A stretch of DNA of 64,000 nucleotides from an uncultured Neglectibacter sp. (GTDB lineage: Bacteria > Bacillota > Clostridia > Oscillospirales > Acutalibacteraceae), in the NCBI GenBank assembly GCA_946554335.1, contig CAMNSA010000007.1, forward strand, positions 56,685 through 120,684, given 5' to 3'. This document shows positions 40,028 through 48,430 of this stretch, one piece after another (the stretch's first letter is position 1; each line of letters opens with the position of its first letter). The notes under the pieces are model-generated. The model was not told the DNA's origin, searched no databases, and saw nothing but the letters and a program-made list of their open reading frames with translations. The translations under genes were made by a program, and so were the position numbers.

Positions 40028-41061
40028 AAAAGGAAGATTTATTAAACGCGATCGGGAATATTCAGGATGATCTGATCCTGAGTGCGATTGATGACAGCAA
40101 AGAGAGCAGGCCAAAAAGGATTCGAAGAGGCCTGATGGTCACCCTGGCCGCCGCGCTGGTGCTGACCCTGACAGTGGGAGTGGGAGCGGCAAGCGGCATA
40201 TTCAGAGGCCTGGAGGACCCCTTTGCTCCGGCCTTTCGCAATGACGGCAGCGCCCCGCCTCTTGATAGAGAACTGGTAGAAAAGCTGGGCCATCCGGTAG
40301 GCGTCAGCGCCACTGATCAGGGCGTTACCGTTACGGTGGACTCTGTCCTGCGGGACCGGTATACCTGCACGGTAGTGACCAGCATAGCGATGCCGGGCAT
40401 TGAAAAGCAGGAGATAGACTATGAAGCAATGGAGATGAGCGGCGCTCTGGATGGCTTTTCCTCCGGAGGCGGTTACACAACGAACTTCACTCCGGGAGAC
40501 GATACGCTTCAGATCATTCGGGTCTGGGAGAGTGAAGAACCCTTCCCGGAGGGAGAAGCCACTATGACCATCGACACCCTTGTGTTCAACCGCTATCGTT
40601 TCCTGCGGGAAAAGAAGGTCGAGGGAAAGTGGGAGCTGAAATTCGATATCAGCTACGAAGACCTTTCCACAGAGCTGCCCGCCGGACAGGTTTTATCCGT
40701 GGAGGGCATAGAGACCACTTTAGACGAAATCACGATTTCTCCGCTTTCCATGATGGTAAAGCATACGGCAGAGCCCGGAGAAGCCGATCTGGAACAGGTA
40801 ATTGAGACAGAGCCCTATGAGAGAACCTTAAAAAACCATTTGGAGGAGCTTGCCTGCGTGATCACAAAAAAAGACGGGACACAGTTTTTCTGTCCCGGTA
40901 CTTTTGAGGAAAAGGAGACCCACATGCAAAGCGTGCACGGCGACTCCAAACAGCAGGGAGAAAAGCTGAAATGCTGGTATGTCCTCCGGTTTGACCAGAT
41001 GCTTCCTTTGGATGAGATCCAGTCCATCACCATTGAGGGCGTGGAGATTCCTCTGGCCTGA
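40024..41061 (+). CDS. DUF4179 domain membrane protein, probable anti-sigma factor
   Basis: A 345-residue single-pass protein. A short cytoplasmic N terminus (residues 1-35, MKKEDLLNAIGNIQDDLI) is followed by a membrane segment LMVTLAAALVLTLTVGVG (37-54) and a large extracytoplasmic region of about 285 residues with beta-rich DUF4179-like content. The GTG start overlaps the sigma-factor stop. Pairing predicts that the N terminus holds the sigma factor until an external signal is sensed. The ligand is unknown. A strong terminator follows. Confidence 0.82.
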   Translation: MKKEDLLNAIGNIQDDLILSAIDDSKESRPKRIRRGLMVTLAAALVLTLTVGVGAASGIFRGLEDPFAPAFRNDGSAPPLDRELVEKLGHPVGVSATDQGVTVTVDSVLRDRYTCTVVTSIAMPGIEKQEIDYEAMEMSGALDGFSSGGGYTTNFTPGDDTLQIIRVWESEEPFPEGEATMTIDTLVFNRYRFLREKKVEGKWELKFDISYEDLSTELPAGQVLSVEGIETTLDEITISPLSMMVKHTAEPGEADLEQVIETEPYERTLKNHLEELACVITKKDGTQFFCPGTFEEKETHMQSVHGDSKQQGEKLKCWYVLRFDQMLPLDEIQSITIEGVEIPLA

Positions 41062-41105
41062 GGGCGCGGCGGCCTTCGATAAAAGAGCCTATTTTCAGAT
41101 CCCCC

Positions 41106-41146
41106 GGAGAGGACGAACCGAAACGGTTCGTCCTCTCCCTTTTTTT
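41106..41146 (+). terminator. Terminator of the sigma/DUF4179 operon
   Basis: A 15-bp perfect stem GGAGAGGACGAACCG with an AAA loop, followed by seven T. Confidence 0.9.
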
Positions 41147-41194
41147 CTGCGGAGAAAAATGGCAGTCGTATTCAGCCGAGGCAGCCCTTCAAAA

Positions 41195-41238
41195 AGTCAT
41201 TAAAGGAACACAACGAAGTCATAAAAGGAACAGTACGA
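41195..41238 (+). promoter_or_regulatory. Tandem 22-bp direct repeats before the two-component promoter
   Basis: Two head-to-tail copies starting at 41195 and 41217 differ at 3 of 22 bases; each has GTCATWAAAGGAACA. They end 5 bases before the -35 box. A 22-bp period puts both on one DNA face, typical of AraC-type dimers. Confidence 0.65.
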
Positions 41239-41243
41239 GGCCG

Positions 41244-41271
41244 TTAAGACAAGAAGGCACTATGCTATAAT
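41244..41271 (+). promoter_or_regulatory. Promoter of the two-component operon
   Basis: TTAAGA-N16-TATAAT, 89 bases before the kinase start, directly downstream of the 22-bp repeats. Confidence 0.65.
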
Positions 41272-41359
41272 GAAATAACAACAAATCAGGTTTTCCCGTC
41301 TTTTCCCGGCAACGGAAAAGGGCCTTTCATATCCGGTAGGGCAAAAAGGAGGAGCCAGC

Positions 41360-43093
41360 GTGAAAAAGAGGCTTTACTCGATCCGCAAGCTTCAAAGAAT
41401 TATGATCCTGCTGTTCATCCTTCCTATTTTGGTGCTGCAGATCATTCAGCTCTTTTTCTCCTTGCAGACTCTGCAAACAGAGATAGAGTCCAATGGGCGA
41501 AGCACCATCTACCGCTATCAAAGCGGCCTGGATAACGATGTGGAGCGCATTGCCACCTTCATTTCAAACTATTGGGCCCAGGAATACAACCACAACCGTT
41601 TGCTCTATCCTCAGCCCCCCCTGGATGCCTACGGCTATTCCTATAATGTATTGAACGAATACCGCACGCTCATCAATATCGAGCCCTCCATTTCCTCCAT
41701 TTTTCTGATCTCCGAGCAGAACGATATGATCAAGGGCGCCTGCTCCACCGAGCACACCACCTATGAAGAGCGTGAGGCCATGCGGGCCTATGTGTACGAC
41801 CTTAGGGACCGCTGGGGGGAGGAAGCCCCTTATGACTGGCATCCGGTCAAACTCATGGACCGCTATTTTCTTGTCCGGGAATTTCTCGTGAAAAACGCCG
41901 GCACCGTCTGCTTTCTGGACCTGGATCAGACCCTGCTTCCCCAGGACACAGCCCGGTTTCCGGAAGACCCCATCCTCTTCTACGCTGACAGCAAAGGGAA
42001 TCCCCTCACCTCCCGGAGGTTTCTGGAGGATAAAAACATTCGGCTGAAAGCGGACGGCGCCCCCTCCTATTTCTCCTCCGGCTATTTTATCGTACAGAAT
42101 TATTCCACCGTCACCGATATGTACATCGTCTTTCTGGAGGCCTCCCCCATCAGCTTTCAGAAAATGAACCAGCTGTTCTGGGCGATCCTGGGACTTTCCC
42201 TGCTGGTGCTGGCGTTAGTTCCCCTTTTCTTCCTGTCTCTCAAGCGCTGGTATTTACAGCCGATGAAGCAGATGGATCAGACACTGCAGAAAATCCATTC
42301 CGGGCAAATGGACGTGCGCTTTGCAGAAGACCAGAAAACAGAGGAGCTAAAGCAGCTGTCCACCTCCTTTAACAGCATGATGGATCAGGTGCAGAATTTG
42401 AAGATCGAAGCCTATGAGAAGGAGCTTTCCTACCAGTATGCCCAGCTGCAATATTTGCAGCTGCAGATCAGCCCCCACTTCTTTTTGAATATCCTGAAGA
42501 CGCTTTACGGCATGGCGGAGAAACGGAATTATGAGAAAATACAAAACGCCATTTTGATGATCTCTGACCATGTGCGCTACATTTTCCACGACAACAAGGA
42601 CCGGGTGCCTCTCACCACGGAGCTTTCCCATGTGGAAAACTACATCAATATGCAGCGCTACATCACCTCCCAGGTCATCCATTTCTCCCTTCTGACAGAG
42701 CCGGGGCTGGAAAACGCGTTGATCCCCGCCCTCTGTGTGCAGACCTTTGTGGAGAACGCCTGCAAATACGCCATGCTGCCGGACAGGCCTCTGGAGCTTT
42801 CTCTGGAGATCAGAAGGCTCTGTTCGGAGGAGGGAGACAGCCTGGACATTGCCGTAAAGGACAATGGTCCCGGCCTTTCCGAAGAGCTGTTAAAGGAGTA
42901 TAACGGCCCGGTCTCCTTCGGGTACCGGGAACACCATATCGGGATCCTGAACGTCCGGCAGCGCCTTCATCTGCTGTACGGCGAGCGCTTCGGCTTTGCC
43001 TGCTGGAACCTTCAGCCCGGCACGGAGTTTGAACTGATCTTTCCCATCACAGAAGAAAACGAACCCCAGGAGAAGAAGGAGGAAGCTCCCTGA
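41360..43093 (+). CDS. YesM-type sensor histidine kinase
   Basis: Membrane sensor of 577 residues with two membrane segments (near 15-38 and 270-295) enclosing an extracytoplasmic sensing domain of about 230 residues, then HAMP, a His-kinase region with QISPHFFLNIL (His near 372) and an ATPase domain (VENACKYA and DNGPGLS). GTG start with AAAGGAGG. Its TGA overlaps the regulator start by one base. It senses sugar or oligosaccharide outside the cell, probably with the lipoprotein; the ligand is not known. Confidence 0.93.
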   Translation: MKKRLYSIRKLQRIMILLFILPILVLQIIQLFFSLQTLQTEIESNGRSTIYRYQSGLDNDVERIATFISNYWAQEYNHNRLLYPQPPLDAYGYSYNVLNEYRTLINIEPSISSIFLISEQNDMIKGACSTEHTTYEEREAMRAYVYDLRDRWGEEAPYDWHPVKLMDRYFLVREFLVKNAGTVCFLDLDQTLLPQDTARFPEDPILFYADSKGNPLTSRRFLEDKNIRLKADGAPSYFSSGYFIVQNYSTVTDMYIVFLEASPISFQKMNQLFWAILGLSLLVLALVPLFFLSLKRWYLQPMKQMDQTLQKIHSGQMDVRFAEDQKTEELKQLSTSFNSMMDQVQNLKIEAYEKELSYQYAQLQYLQLQISPHFFLNILKTLYGMAEKRNYEKIQNAILMISDHVRYIFHDNKDRVPLTTELSHVENYINMQRYITSQVIHFSLLTEPGLENALIPALCVQTFVENACKYAMLPDRPLELSLEIRRLCSEEGDSLDIAVKDNGPGLSEELLKEYNGPVSFGYREHHIGILNVRQRLHLLYGERFGFACWNLQPGTEFELIFPITEENEPQEKKEEAP

Positions 43094-44685
43094 TGAAAGT
43101 ACTGATTGTAGACGATCAGCCGGATGTAGTGCAGGGGATCCTTTCCGGCGTCAACTGGACGCGGCTGAAGGTGGAGGGCGCCTTCGGGGCGTGCAGCGCG
43201 AAGGAGGCCAGAGAGATCCTGGAACGGGAGAATATCCAGGTTCTCCTGTGCGACATTGAAATGCCGGGAGAAAACGGCCTTTCTCTGGTATCCTGGGTGC
43301 GGGATACCTTTCCGGAAACCAAATGTATCTTTTTGACTGCCCACGCGGACTTCTCCTATGCCAGAACCGCTTTAAAGCTGGAGGCGGTGGACTATCTTCT
43401 CCAGCCGGCCAGCTATCAGAGCATCGAGGAAGCGATTTTAAAGGCCTCCCGGCGCCTGACAGAGGAACAGACGCTTCTTGCCTACAGCGCCCTGGGCCAG
43501 GGCGCCGAGCGGGAGATGCTGAACTTTCGCAGGAACCTTCTGCGGGACTTCCTGCAGGGCGCCGTGCTCCATGCCGGAGAAGCCTGCTCCCGGGCAGAAG
43601 CCTTCGGCTTTTCCTGTACGCAGAAATCCCCCTGCCGCTGCGCGCTGGTGAAGATCCAGCTCTGGCAGATGGATCCCATTGAAAACGGGGTTTTGATCTA
43701 TGCCTTTCAGAATGTGGCCGAAGAGCTTCTGAATCCCTCTGTCCAGAAGGCCACCGTCCTTTCCATGGACGCGGACAGCTATGTGATCCTGGCCCTTTCG
43801 GGGGAGCTTTCCCCCGAGGAGGAATATGAGGGCGTCAAAAACGCCCTGGAGCGTTTTGTGGAATTCATCAGGCAGGAATTTCATCTGGAGCTGTCCTGTT
43901 ATCTTCAGAGAGAGCCCGTTGTCTTTGAAGAACTGCCGAAGGAATACCGGCGCTTGCAGGAAGCGCACCGCAATAATGTGGCCAAAAAATCCGGGCTGCT
44001 TTTCTCGGAAAGCGATTCCCCCCTTCCCTATGTTCAGCCCGAATTCTCCAAATGGAAAAGCCTGTTGTCCCAGGGGGCCGCTCAAGCCGTTCGGGAGGAG
44101 ATCCACCGGTATCTGAATTCTCTGGCGGACCAGGGCGCCCTAAACCGGGAGGTCCTTTCCCGGTTCCATGAGGAATTTTTGGAGCTGTTCTTCTCCATCA
44201 TCCGGGAATACCAGGAGAGCGCACGAGAAATCTTCACGGACACCTTCGACTATGACGCCATGCTCAGCGCCAACGCCTCTCTGCCCCAGCTTTTGGAATT
44301 TGTAGATTTCGCCACGGAATATGTAGAGGAGAAGCAGGGAAAAGAGCTGGAGCGCGGACGCACTCAGATCGACCGGGTGCTGAGCTTCATCCAGGAAAAT
44401 CTCCCCCGCAATATCGGCCGCCAGGAGATCGCCAAGGCAGTCTACCTGAACCCGGAATACCTTTCCCGCCTTTTTAAAAAAGAGATGGGAATCGCTTTAA
44501 GCGACTATCTGACGCAGGAGAGAATGAAAATCGCCAAGTCTCTCCTGCTGAACACCTCCTTTTCCATCAGCATCATCGCGTCCAAAGCGGGATATGTGAA
44601 TTTTTCCCATTTCGCCAAAGCCTTTAAAAAGGAATTCGGCATGTCCCCTTCGGAATACCGCAGGGAAAACGGAAAAGAGGAGTAA
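43093..44685 (+). CDS. Response regulator with AraC-type DNA-binding domain (YesN-like)
   Basis: Response regulator of 530 residues. The receiver domain occupies residues 1-120 with acceptor Asp54 in LLCDIEMPGENG. A long central region (130-420) of unknown fold follows. The C-terminal AraC pair of helix-turn-helix motifs (430-525) includes NIGRQEIAKAVYLNPEYLSRLFKKE and the sporulation of typical end GMSPSEYRRE. Together with the kinase it should activate the transport operon; the 22-bp repeats found before both units are its likely sites. Confidence 0.93.
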   Translation: MKVLIVDDQPDVVQGILSGVNWTRLKVEGAFGACSAKEAREILERENIQVLLCDIEMPGENGLSLVSWVRDTFPETKCIFLTAHADFSYARTALKLEAVDYLLQPASYQSIEEAILKASRRLTEEQTLLAYSALGQGAEREMLNFRRNLLRDFLQGAVLHAGEACSRAEAFGFSCTQKSPCRCALVKIQLWQMDPIENGVLIYAFQNVAEELLNPSVQKATVLSMDADSYVILALSGELSPEEEYEGVKNALERFVEFIRQEFHLELSCYLQREPVVFEELPKEYRRLQEAHRNNVAKKSGLLFSESDSPLPYVQPEFSKWKSLLSQGAAQAVREEIHRYLNSLADQGALNREVLSRFHEEFLELFFSIIREYQESAREIFTDTFDYDAMLSANASLPQLLEFVDFATEYVEEKQGKELERGRTQIDRVLSFIQENLPRNIGRQEIAKAVYLNPEYLSRLFKKEMGIALSDYLTQERMKIAKSLLLNTSFSISIIASKAGYVNFSHFAKAFKKEFGMSPSEYRRENGKEE

Positions 44686-44698
44686 GCTTTCGGCCCAG

Positions 44699-44735
44699 AG
44701 CTCCCCAAAGCGCCCTCCGCTTTGGGGAGCTTTTT
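44699..44735 (+). terminator. Terminator between the two-component and transport operons
   Basis: AGCTCCCCAAAGCG pairs with CGCTTTGGGGAGCT, then T residues. Confidence 0.85.
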
Positions 44736-44742
44736 GAAAAAA

Positions 44743-44786
44743 TGTCATTTTCGGAACATCTCAAAGTCACGGGAAAAGCAGAGATT
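44743..44786 (+). promoter_or_regulatory. Tandem 22-bp direct repeats before the sugar-transport operon
   Basis: The copies start at 44743 and 44765. The first shares GTCATTnnnGGAACA with the repeats at 41195-41238; the second is more degenerate (AGTCACGGGAAAAGCA). A TAAAAT -10 (44802-44807) follows without a good -35, as expected for an activator-dependent promoter. Confidence 0.5.
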
Positions 44787-44883
44787 TTTCCATAAATTAG
44801 ATAAAATGGGTGCAAACCCTTCCGTGTTACTGCCCGAAATGGGTGAAATTAATCAAACGGAAGAAAAAAAGGAGGAAAACCTT

Positions 44884-46428
44884 ATGAAGAAATTTCTGGC
44901 AGCAGTGCTCAGCGGCGCCCTTCTGGTCTCCGCTTTTGCAGGCTGCGGAAACGGAGAAACCTCTTCTCCCGCCTCTTCTGCCGCAGAGAACAGCACCAAC
45001 GCTTCTTCCGCTGTAGCAAGCAGCACCGGCGAGAAGGATTTCAGCACCCAGGAGCCCTACACGGTAAAGCTTCTGATCCCCGGCGACGCTTCCACCGAAG
45101 CCTGTAAGGAAATCTCTGACGCCGCTACCGCCATTCTGAAGGAGAAATTCAACACCACCCTGGACATTATGCGCGTAGGCTTCGGCAGCTACCCTGACCA
45201 GGTGAACCTGATGCTCTCCTCCGGCGAAAAGCTGGATCTGATGTACAACAACCGTGACATCTTCGTGTCCGCCATCAACAACGGCCAGATCGTCGCTTTG
45301 GACGAGTATCTGCCCGAGTATGGCCCCGACATCCTCACCCAGATCCCCGAGGAGAGATGGGCCACCACCTCCCTGCAGGGCAAAAAGTACGCTTTGCCCG
45401 CCAACAAGGAGATCGCGGTAAGCTGGGGCTTCTCCTGCGTCAAGGAGATGGCTGACGCCACCGAAGTGGACTACAGCAACATCAAGACCGAGGACGACCT
45501 GGTTCCCCTGCTCGAGGCTGTAAAGGAAAAGTATCCGGATGTCTGGCCTGTAGTGCCCGGCGGCGGCAACATGACCATTATGAACACCGAGGACAACCTG
45601 GGCGGCGACCTGGGCTCTCTGGTGGACTGCACCAACCCCGATGACCTGACGGTGGTCAACTACTTCGCTTCTGATTATTACAAGGAAGTCGTAACACGCC
45701 GTTACGACTGGGTACAGAAGGGCCTGATCCCTCCGGATTCCTCTTCTACCTCTGACACCTCCGCCACCCAGATCGCTGCCGGCAGAGGCTTCGGCCAGTT
45801 CTGCAACACCAAGCCCGGCATCGAAGTGGAGCAGAAGCGTTCCACCACCAAGGATATGCTGGTGTTCACACTGACTCCTGTTTACACCACCACCAACCGT
45901 GTGGATATCCTCTGGTATGTGGCTCACAACAGCGAAAATCCCGGCCGTACCGTTCAGGTGCTCAACGAGCTGTACATCAACCCCGAGCTGGAGAACATCT
46001 GCATCAACGGCATCGAGGGCAAGTACTATGAGTTTGCTGACAAGGAGAACAATGTGATCCGCTATCCCGAGGGCGTAGACGGCACCACGGTAGGCTATCC
46101 CGCCTATCCCTGGGCATGGCCCAACGAGTTTTTGTCCTTCGTTTGGGAAGGTGACCCTGCCAACATCTGGGAGGAGACCGCTGCCTGGAACGAGTCTGCC
46201 ATTGTCTCCCCCGCCACCGGCTACACCTGGGACAACGCCAATGTACTCAATCAAGTCACGGCCGTGCGCAATGTGAGAAACAAGTATGAGAACGCTCTGG
46301 CCACCGGTTCTATCGATCCCGCAGAGGCTCTGCCCGCTTTCCTGAAGGAGCTGGAAGAGGCCGGCGGCAACGATATCATCGCCGAGAAGCAGAAGCAGCT
46401 TGACGAGTGGCTGGCCGCTAATAAGTAA
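44884..46428 (+). CDS. Extracellular solute-binding lipoprotein (LplA-like)
   Basis: Substrate receptor of a carbohydrate ABC importer, 514 residues. A signal peptide with lipobox ends at LVSAFAGC (Cys 20), followed by a Ser/Ala-rich tether to residue 45. The body matches the family-1 solute-binding proteins of the LplA/YtcQ group with a C-terminal DUF3502-like segment. The start at 44884 has AAAAGGAGG. It leads the transport operon. A stable hairpin downstream at 46475-46515 may keep its mRNA more abundant than that of the permeases. Confidence 0.93.
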   Translation: MKKFLAAVLSGALLVSAFAGCGNGETSSPASSAAENSTNASSAVASSTGEKDFSTQEPYTVKLLIPGDASTEACKEISDAATAILKEKFNTTLDIMRVGFGSYPDQVNLMLSSGEKLDLMYNNRDIFVSAINNGQIVALDEYLPEYGPDILTQIPEERWATTSLQGKKYALPANKEIAVSWGFSCVKEMADATEVDYSNIKTEDDLVPLLEAVKEKYPDVWPVVPGGGNMTIMNTEDNLGGDLGSLVDCTNPDDLTVVNYFASDYYKEVVTRRYDWVQKGLIPPDSSSTSDTSATQIAAGRGFGQFCNTKPGIEVEQKRSTTKDMLVFTLTPVYTTTNRVDILWYVAHNSENPGRTVQVLNELYINPELENICINGIEGKYYEFADKENNVIRYPEGVDGTTVGYPAYPWAWPNEFLSFVWEGDPANIWEETAAWNESAIVSPATGYTWDNANVLNQVTAVRNVRNKYENALATGSIDPAEALPAFLKELEEAGGNDIIAEKQKQLDEWLAANK

Positions 46429-46474
46429 AAACACACAGGTCAGCGTGTGTGCCCTTTAAAACTGACCTGCCCTA

Positions 46475-46515
46475 CAAAGAAGCGGAGCATGGCATCAAGC
46501 CGCTCCGCCTCTTTG
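46475..46515 (+). repeat. Intercistronic stem-loop after the binding-protein gene
   Basis: CAAAGA with GCGGAGC pairs to GCTCCGC with TCTTTG; no T tract follows. Such hairpins often stabilise binding-protein mRNA ends. Confidence 0.5.
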
Positions 46516-46547
46516 ATACAGGGGCTATTTTATGAGGAGGTACCCGA

Positions 46548-47477
46548 GTGACTACGAAAAAACACAATTTTCTGAAAAAGCTCAAGAGCTATTTGCCACT
46601 GTATCTGATGATGGTACCGGGCGCGGTTTATCTCATCATCAACAACTATATCCCCATGACGGGTATCGTGATCGCTTTTGAACAGTTCAACTACGGAAAG
46701 GGCATGTGGGGAAGCCCGCTGATCGGCTTTAAAAACTTTGAGTTCCTGTTTAAGACAAAGGACGCCTGGGTCATCACCCGCAACACCCTGCTTTACAATA
46801 TCGTATTTATCGTTTTAGGTACCGTCTGCGCTATCGCGGTGGCGATCCTCTTAAACGAGATCCGCTCTACCCGGGCGAAGAAGCTGTATCAGACTACGAT
46901 CCTGATCCCCTTTCTGATCTCCATCGTGGTGGTAAGCTATCTTGCCTATGCCTTTTTGAGCACAGACTCCGGCTTTATCAACAAGACGATCCTTCCCCTG
47001 TTCGGCAAGGAGCCTATCTCCTGGTACACCACGCCGAAATACTGGCCCTATATTCTGACCCTGGTCCATATCTGGAAAGGCCTGGGTTATAACTGCATTA
47101 TTTACTATGCCACTTTGGTGGGCATCGACCGGGGCTATTATGAAGCCGCCGTGATCGACGGCGCGAACCGCTGGCAGCAGGTGGTACACATCACCCTACC
47201 CTCTTTAAAGCCCACCATCATCACGCTGACCTTGATGTCTATCGGCCGCATTTTCTATTCCGACTTCGGCCTGTTCTATCAGGTGCCCATGAACTCCGGA
47301 CCCCTGCTGGATGTGACCAACACCATTGACACCTATGTGTATCGGGGCCTGATGTCCTTGAACAATATCAGCATGGCCTCCGCCGCCGGTGTCTATCAGT
47401 CTCTGATCGGCTTCCTGCTGGTGCTCACCGCCAACTTCGTGGTGAAGAAGCTCAGCAAGGAAAACGCGCTGTTTTAA
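46548..47477 (+). CDS. Carbohydrate ABC transporter permease (LplB-like)
   Basis: First membrane subunit of the importer, 309 residues, six membrane segments. The EAA loop that docks the ATPase is YYEAAVIDGANRWQQVVHITLPSLKPT (Glu-Ala-Ala near 203). GTG start with GAGGAGG. It is 119 bases after the binding protein. No ATPase gene occurs in the operon, so a shared MsmX/UgpC-type ATPase encoded elsewhere is needed. Confidence 0.94.
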   Translation: MTTKKHNFLKKLKSYLPLYLMMVPGAVYLIINNYIPMTGIVIAFEQFNYGKGMWGSPLIGFKNFEFLFKTKDAWVITRNTLLYNIVFIVLGTVCAIAVAILLNEIRSTRAKKLYQTTILIPFLISIVVVSYLAYAFLSTDSGFINKTILPLFGKEPISWYTTPKYWPYILTLVHIWKGLGYNCIIYYATLVGIDRGYYEAAVIDGANRWQQVVHITLPSLKPTIITLTLMSIGRIFYSDFGLFYQVPMNSGPLLDVTNTIDTYVYRGLMSLNNISMASAAGVYQSLIGFLLVLTANFVVKKLSKENALF

Positions 47478-47491
47478 AGGAGGGAGAATGT

Positions 47492-48385
47492 ATGGTAGAC
47501 CGCAGCAAAGGATTTCAAATCGTCGCCAATCTGATCATGATCATTCTGGTGCTGTGCTGTATCGTCCCCTTTATTCTCCTGGTCGTTTCCTCCTTCACTA
47601 AGGAGACCAGCCTGATCCGGTACGGCTACAGCTTTTTCCCCAGAGAGATCGACTTCGCCGCTTACAAATATCTGCTGGTAGACTCCACCGATATTCTCCG
47701 CGGCTATGCCATTTCCGCCTTTGTCACCGTTGTGGGAACGCTTGCAAACCTCACCATCACCACCCTGTTTGCCTATCCCCTGTCCCGCCGGGATCTGCCC
47801 GGCCGCGGAATTCTGGCATTCTTTCTGTTCTTCACCATGCTCTTTAACGGCGGCCTGGTGCCCAGCTACATCATGTGGACCCAGACCTTCCACATCAAGA
47901 ACACCATCGCGGCTCTTCTGTTCCCCAACCTGATGATGGGCGCCTTCTATGTCATTATGATGCGCACCTATTTCACCACCAATATCCCGGACGCCGTGAT
48001 CGAGGCCGCCCGAATCGACGGTGCGGGAGAACTGAGGATCCTGTGGCAGGTTGTGCTGCCCATGTCCATTCCCATTATTGCCACCCTGGCCCTGCTGGTA
48101 GGCCTCAACTATTGGAACGACTGGCTCAACGGACTTTACTACATCAGTGACGACAAGCTTTACAGCATTCAGGTGCTGTTAAACCGGATGCTTCTGGACG
48201 TGCAGTTCCTGTTGAGCAACAGCGAGGCCGCGAAGACCCTGCAGCAGAACGAGGACTTTGTACTTCCCTCTACCGGGATCCGTATGGCCGTGGCCGTCAT
48301 GGGCGCTCTGCCCATTCTGGTGGTGTATCCCTTCTTCCAGAAGTACTTCGTCAAGGGCATCGTCATCGGCGCCGTGAAGGGATAA
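47492..48385 (+). CDS. Carbohydrate ABC transporter permease (LplC-like)
   Basis: Second membrane subunit, 297 residues, six membrane segments, with the EAA loop DAVIEAARIDGAGELRILW near residue 170. AAAGGAGGG precedes the ATG, which lies 15 bases after the first permease. The long periplasm-side N terminus and the loop YYISDDKLYSIQVLLNR match the group importing plant-type oligosaccharides such as the YesOPQ system. Confidence 0.94.
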   Translation: MVDRSKGFQIVANLIMIILVLCCIVPFILLVVSSFTKETSLIRYGYSFFPREIDFAAYKYLLVDSTDILRGYAISAFVTVVGTLANLTITTLFAYPLSRRDLPGRGILAFFLFFTMLFNGGLVPSYIMWTQTFHIKNTIAALLFPNLMMGAFYVIMMRTYFTTNIPDAVIEAARIDGAGELRILWQVVLPMSIPIIATLALLVGLNYWNDWLNGLYYISDDKLYSIQVLLNRMLLDVQFLLSNSEAAKTLQQNEDFVLPSTGIRMAVAVMGALPILVVYPFFQKYFVKGIVIGAVKG

Positions 48386-48430
48386 AGAGCAGAGATCAAC
48401 TATTTTTGGCCTTTTCAGGAGGAGTTGTTT

